This document shows positions 59,964 to 64,000 of a DNA stretch of 64,000 nucleotides, piece after piece. Source of the stretch: Bidens hawaiensis (lineage: Eukaryota > Streptophyta > Magnoliopsida > Asterales > Asteraceae); the NCBI GenBank assembly GCA_021521415.1, contig JAIQDT010007686.1:62001-126000 (forward strand). The letters are read 5' to 3'. The notes under the pieces were generated by a model. It did not search any database and was not told the origin of the DNA. It saw only the letters and a list, made by a program, of their open reading frames with translations. A program made the translations under genes and the position numbers. The stretch's first letter is position 1, and every line of letters begins with the position of its first letter.

Positions 59964-61552
59964 TGTAAGGCCCCGGTCCCGGTGCCCTACTTTGGCGTTG
60001 GACTTACTCATAAACACAGTTCTAAATATCAGAGTTAATTAAAAATTCGCGGAATAAAACTAAAGGTCAACCATTCATTAAAGATATTCATAAACTTGTC
60101 TTTTAAAACATAACATAAAATATAGTATCAAATCATCAAGACAAATCTTCAGATGCTAGCCTCTTTAGATCCTGCCACGTGTCCCTCTCAACCCAGCTGC
60201 CTCAGTCTATTAACCTGCGTGCATACTAAAAGTCAGCTACGCTGAGTAAGTTCTTGTTAATATAGGTAACATACAATACATCCACATATATACATATATA
60301 CACGTCCGAAGAAACATATAATATAATTAGCTTTTTACCTTTCTCCATAATTTCATACTTTCGTACTTTTATTCTTTCTTTCATACATATACACACACAC
60401 ACACACACACATACATTTCATCCTATAACCTTCACAGATATTATTAGGGTCTTTACCCTACCTTAACTCTCCATACTTTCATACTAACATTCATATAACT
60501 TCGTACATTCCCTGCTTTAACATTTATTAATACACATTTACGTATTCTAACACTTACTTCCCTTGACGATACGTGCAATAACCGAAGATCGTTCACGTAC
60601 CGACAAGCTTTCATTCATAATCACATTATAATAGCTATCACATATATCATACATGCATACACTTACCACTTAATGTAAGTGTATTAACTAATCACATCGA
60701 GTTGGATACAACCCCGAAAACATAACAAGGAAGTGGGGCTAGAAACTCACCTGAATGCGGTCACGTTCACCGATAATGGTTATTCCTTTCTTTAGCTGTG
60801 CGCAACTAACTGTATGTCAATTATACATATCAAATAACTATCACTACCCATATCGTGTTTCTAGTTTAATTATAACCCTCAACGAACGGGGGTCCGGAGG
60901 CAGCGCCCCTGGCAGTGAGGTTCTAGGGGCGGTAGCCTCTAGCAGGGTCCAAGGGGCAGAGCCCCTGGCTTTGTTCGAACTGCCAGCTCAGCTTGGAAAA
61001 AATTTATTTTCATTAATTTTCGTAACACAATTTTCATTAGAATTCTTAATTTATTATTTTATTTGCTAACTCATAAAGTTCGAGGGCTTCTTTGTAATTA
61101 AACCATTTTATTCTAAGTCTAGGGACCTTTCTGTCATTGTTTGAAACTATAATTTGTTCTCCAATTCCTTAACGAATGTGGGTCAAATGGGGGATCATAA
61201 CGAATGGACACTTATGGACCCTCATAGTGAATTGACCTTTATAACAAATTGGCATTTATAGAGAATTGACCTTTATAACGAACTGACCTTCATAACGAAT
61301 GGACTCATTCGTTTGGTCTAGATAACGAATGAACCTTCCAACGAATGGGGGTTCATTCGTTAGTTCTTCGTAACGATTGGCATAACGAATGTATTAACGA
61401 ATGTAGCTAATTCGTTATTCTTCCTTAGCTAACCCATTATTCTTCTTTAACGAATTGGCATTGCAAATGAGCCTAACAAATGAGGGCTCATTCGTTAGTT
61501 TTATGTAATGAATTACATTGAGAATTCGTTACACGCTCCTAGGGTTAGGTCA
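59964..61552 (-). repeat. 5' LTR of the deleted gypsy element
   Basis: This copy of about 1,589 bp is homologous to 42393-44062. It has only one unit of the ATATTATTAGGGT VNTR, a (CA)n run at about 60390, the GC hairpin cluster at 60887-60970 and the AACGAATG array at about 61160-61530. The ORFs at 60226-60408 and 60755-61069 are chance. Confidence 0.82.
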
Positions 61553-61555
61553 GAG

Positions 61556-62087
61556 TGTTAGTGCACGGTTTTGCGTCTTGAGTCTTTGTAATTATCGTTA
61601 ACGTATTTGTTTTATGTTTAATGTAATAAACAATTAAATTATTCTCTAGTTCTCTAAATGTAATGTCTAGTTCGTTATAGTTGTATAGCGAACTAAGACT
61701 TAAGGTTATTCCCTCCTGATTCGTTAGGGGATGTTAACGAATCAGGGAGTGGTTCGTTAGTTTATTTCGTTTAATTGTATGTAACGAAGCGAACTCTAGT
61801 TCGTTAGGGGATGTTAACGAACTAGGTTCGTCTTCTATTTATAGTGAACCTCTATTCACGTTTAAGTTAAGTTTCGGGAGATATTTAACGAAACTCTGTC
61901 CAAACTCTCTCTTGATCTTCATCCTAATATATACAACTACTAATATATACATACTAATAATACATAATACACATATAACACTTAATCATACGTAATTATG
62001 AGCTAGATCTATAGTAAGGTATTAATCAGATTAACACAGATCTGAGATCTGTTATTGTTATTGTGATTGATATCCAGGGTTCCAACA
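61556..62087 (+). repeat. 5' LTR of another plus-strand LTR element
   Basis: It starts TGTTAGTGC and ends GGTTCCAACA (532 bp), followed after two bases by a primer site. It contains two hairpins at 61715-61825, each with a GTTCGTTA/ATTCGTTA arm. A possible target duplication is hidden because the preceding LTR ends only three bases before. No second LTR is in the window. Confidence 0.8.
61715..61825. other. Twin hairpins with identical loop and compensating stems
   Basis: Hairpin 1: CCTGATTCGTTA (61715-61726) with TAACGAATCAGG (61735-61746). Hairpin 2: CTAGTTCGTTA (61796-61806) with TAACGAACTAG (61815-61825). Both loops are GGGGATGT. GA on one arm of the first is AG in the second, and the opposite arm changes to match. 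Confidence 0.92.
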
Positions 62088-62089
62088 AG

Positions 62090-62101
62090 TGGTATCAGAG
62101 C
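62090..62101 (+). other. Primer binding site of the 61556 element
   Basis: TGGTATCAGAGC is complementary to initiator-Met tRNA. Confidence 0.95.
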
Positions 62102-62935
62102 TTTCGGGGCTCAAATTACACTTGATTTGGTGGTTATTTAGAGTTTTGGTTTGTTAATGTTCTGTTTGGGTAAATTTGAATCAGTTTGAGGTGAATTGGT
62201 TGAATTATGGTAGGTTTGGACTGGATTTGAGTTGGTTAATGTATTGGAAAGGTATTGTGAGTTGGAATTGAGATTTGGATTGGTTCTGAGGTAATTCGGT
62301 ATTGGTTTGGTTTGTGGTCGTCACAGAGATCGTGTTTTGGCATAATTGAACTGATAATCGAAGATAATTGATACGAGTTTGGTTGGATTAAATTTGCAAT
62401 CAAGTTACGAGTGTTTTTGGTAGTTTATTTGTGTGATTTGGTTTGGAATCGTGATAGTATTACAGATCTAAGGTTCTGGGTTTATGTGTTTTGTTGTTCA
62501 TCATTTCCAGATTTCTGGAAATTCTTGTTGAAGATTTGAAGATTCAAAGATGTACATGATTCACTATCATCTTCATGTTGATTCGCTATCCTATTCCCTT
62601 TGATTCGTTATAAACTTCAAGTGATTCACTAGCCAGTTCGCAACAATTTGTAATTCGTGTTATCTAATTCTTTATTTGGATTAACTGATTCGTGTGACAC
62701 GCGTCCACTGTGGGATTTGTGTTATAACAACCTTTGCCACGTGGCATAAGGTGTCAGAGTTTGTTACAAACCGTTGTAACAACCTGATTCGTTATAGTTA
62801 ATTCGCTAATCAACTGTAGCTGGTTCGTTATCTATTTCGCTAAGTCTTTCTTAGTGATTCGCTACTGAATACTCTCTAATTCGTTAAGTTTGTCTTATCA
62901 ATTCGCTAACTGACGGTCCCTTTGATTTCACCTGG
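62102..62935 (+). other. Leader of the 61556 element
   Basis: No ORF was seen. From about 62560 the words ATTCGCTA, GATTCGTTA and AATTCGCTAA recur about fifteen times, echoing the array in its LTR. No gag follows within the window; the element appears interrupted or truncated near 62940. Confidence 0.65.
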
Positions 62936-64000
62936 ATCTTAATCAATCATGTCATAACTCACACAAATTAATCGTGTTGACAAGAGAGTTAATGACGTGT
63001 TACTATGTTCAGAAAGATATCCGTTTGTTAAAGGCGGAATCAATAACAAACATATGGTTGCAATGAATAATCAAAGATAGAAAGCACACCCAGGATTCAC
63101 TCAAAAGATTCCATTTATATAATGTTAATCATACAAAAGGATAATCAATTTAGGGTTTTCTAGGAATCCTAGGACAACCGTCACACAATATTCTCTCAAT
63201 AAATGAGTCTGTCTTATCTGTATTGTGTGCTCTGTCTCTCTCTCTCTCTCTTGGCGGCGTGCCCTAAATATTCTATTTATAGGCCTGCCAACCTAGGACA
63301 GCTGTCATTCCTTCTAGAAACCCTATACGATAATACATATTCAAATTACATATTCAAAATAAACTAAGTGTAAAACAAGTCTTCCGGGTACGCTTTGCAT
63401 CAATCTTGTCTTTTCGAGTATGCTCGGCCATCCTTCATAACTTGGTAACATAGAAGTGTACTCGGGTACAGTTTCCGGGTAGGCCTTACTTAAAGAATAT
63501 TTTACCAAGTAAAATATTCACCGAGTAGACTTCAGTCTTCTTGACTTTGCCAGACTTTGCCCTACAACTCCTTACGAGCAACCTTGTTCTTCGATGGTCC
63601 ATTTCAACTCTTTGCCATAAATAACTTATTAGCAAAGCGTACTCGGGAGTACAGTTCCTTGCTTGAGTTGAACCTTGCCTGATGTTACTTAGAGATATAT
63701 TCCATTTATACATCAAGCTTGCTCGGACCATAATTATTAAAGAATACCTTGCCCGGTCTTCCAATCACTTGGCTTCATGGACTTTGTTGACCAAACCTTA
63801 CTCGGAAGAGTAAAATACTTGGTCTTGAGGAACAAACCTGCTTGACAAAGTGAACCTTACTTGGAGATACCAAATCAGTGATCCTTACTTGGGAATGCAC
63901 TAAATTAGTAAACCTTGCCCGGATATCCACTTAAGAAGACTATTTGAAGTAAACCTTGCCCGGGAGGCAAAATCTCGTACTCGGCTAAGTAAAATCTTGC
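62936..64000 (-). repeat. Minus-oriented LTR-like segment with CTTGCCCGG / TACTCGGG array
   Basis: The minus strand has a TATA-like CCTATAAATAGAATA near 63270-63285, followed by (GA)n at about 63235-63255, the usual look of an LTR promoter. From 63370 to the window end, degenerate words AACCTTGCCCGG, AACCTTACTCGG and CTTACTTGG recur about fifteen times, including the dyad GTACTC-GG-GAGTAC near 63645. The ORF at 63486-63764 is probably chance. Element boundaries were not found. Confidence 0.45.

Larger units (their letters stand above)
42393..61552 (-). mobile_element. Old, internally deleted Ty3/gypsy element containing the Tekay-like insertion
   Basis: Homologous LTRs at 42393-44062 and 59964-61552 bound a minus-strand interior: primer site (59949-59960), gag (from 59555), zinc knuckles, protease and the start of RT, which stops after the GFIRPS motif near 44090. 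RT core, RNase H, integrase and polypurine tract are missing, so a deletion joins RT to the LTR. The 13.5-kb element at 44954-58433 is inserted in the zinc-knuckle region. LTR divergence is large. No target duplication is visible (AGTTT left, GAGTG right). Confidence 0.85.

Noticed and set aside
61553..61557. Target-site duplication of the deleted gypsy element
   Set aside because: GAGTG on the right does not match AGTTT on the left (42388-42392); the next LTR begins at 61556, so the flank has probably been altered.
1..64000. CRISPR-like arrays (35-bp and AACTTCGC repeats)
   Set aside because: The 35-bp repeat has no spacers, the words have no fixed repeat-spacer pattern, and the context is a plant genome.
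1..64000. tRNA or rRNA genes
   Set aside because: I saw no cloverleaf-like sequence with A and B boxes or rRNA-like block; the repeated TGGTATCAGAGC strings are retrotransposon primer sites. A tRNA scan would settle it.

Overview
The window looks like repeat-rich chromosomal DNA of a flowering plant, most likely a eudicot. It is AT-rich, and almost every kilobase belongs to an LTR retrotransposon, a solo LTR, a MITE-like or Helitron-like element, or decayed remains of these. All recognisable retrotransposon primer sites are complementary to initiator tRNA-Met, and the only host gene is a plant brassinosteroid-receptor-like kinase (BRL1/BRL3 type), now a pseudogene. An Asteraceae origin is my guess from the style of the elements; nothing here proves it.

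Layout. 1-16990: an older Ty1/copia element on the minus strand (copia-2, left LTR outside the window), split by a very young copia element (copia-1, 483-8714, TSD TATAT). Apart from a poly(T) tract the two copia-1 LTRs look identical, and its polyprotein is broken by one TAG codon. 16991-24556: AT-rich degenerate repeats, a 965-bp TIR element holding a G-rich minisatellite (18190-19154), two Helitron-like 3' ends, one exon-like fragment, and a 2-kb solo LTR (21770-23752). 24557-32619: the BRL-like receptor kinase gene on the minus strand, cut inside the kinase APE motif by a third copia element (copia-3, 24963-29651, TSD ACTCG). 33097-37588: a MITE-like repeat, a SINE-like fragment and a non-coding LTR element (34657-37588). 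38100-42392: a decayed minus-strand Ty3/gypsy with its 3' LTR, a hAT-type MITE inside it, and a truncated LTR. 42393-61552: an old, internally deleted minus-strand Ty3/gypsy whose gag is interrupted by a 13.5-kb, apparently intact plus-strand Tekay/Del-like chromovirus (44954-58433, TSD AAATG). 61556-64000: the start of another plus-strand LTR element, then a minus-oriented LTR-like segment that leaves the window.

The Tekay-like element is the only one that looks coding-competent. It has a 1,565-residue Gag-Pol with all catalytic residues and a separate upstream ORF ending in a predicted membrane helix. Its two 3.69-kb LTRs differ by one base in a homopolymer, and each carries two tandem arrays (149-bp and 35-bp units) built around short dyads.

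The most unusual signal runs across several unrelated elements. Their LTRs and leaders are filled with a family-specific 8-9 base word with a CGAA/TTCG core (AACTTCGC, GCGAACTT, AACGAATG, GTTCGTTA; CTTGCCCGG/TACTCGGG at the right edge). The words are often arranged as perfect hairpins with 9-14 bp stems. In two elements there are paired hairpins, one pair with an identical loop and compensating stem changes. I know of no described function for this arrangement.
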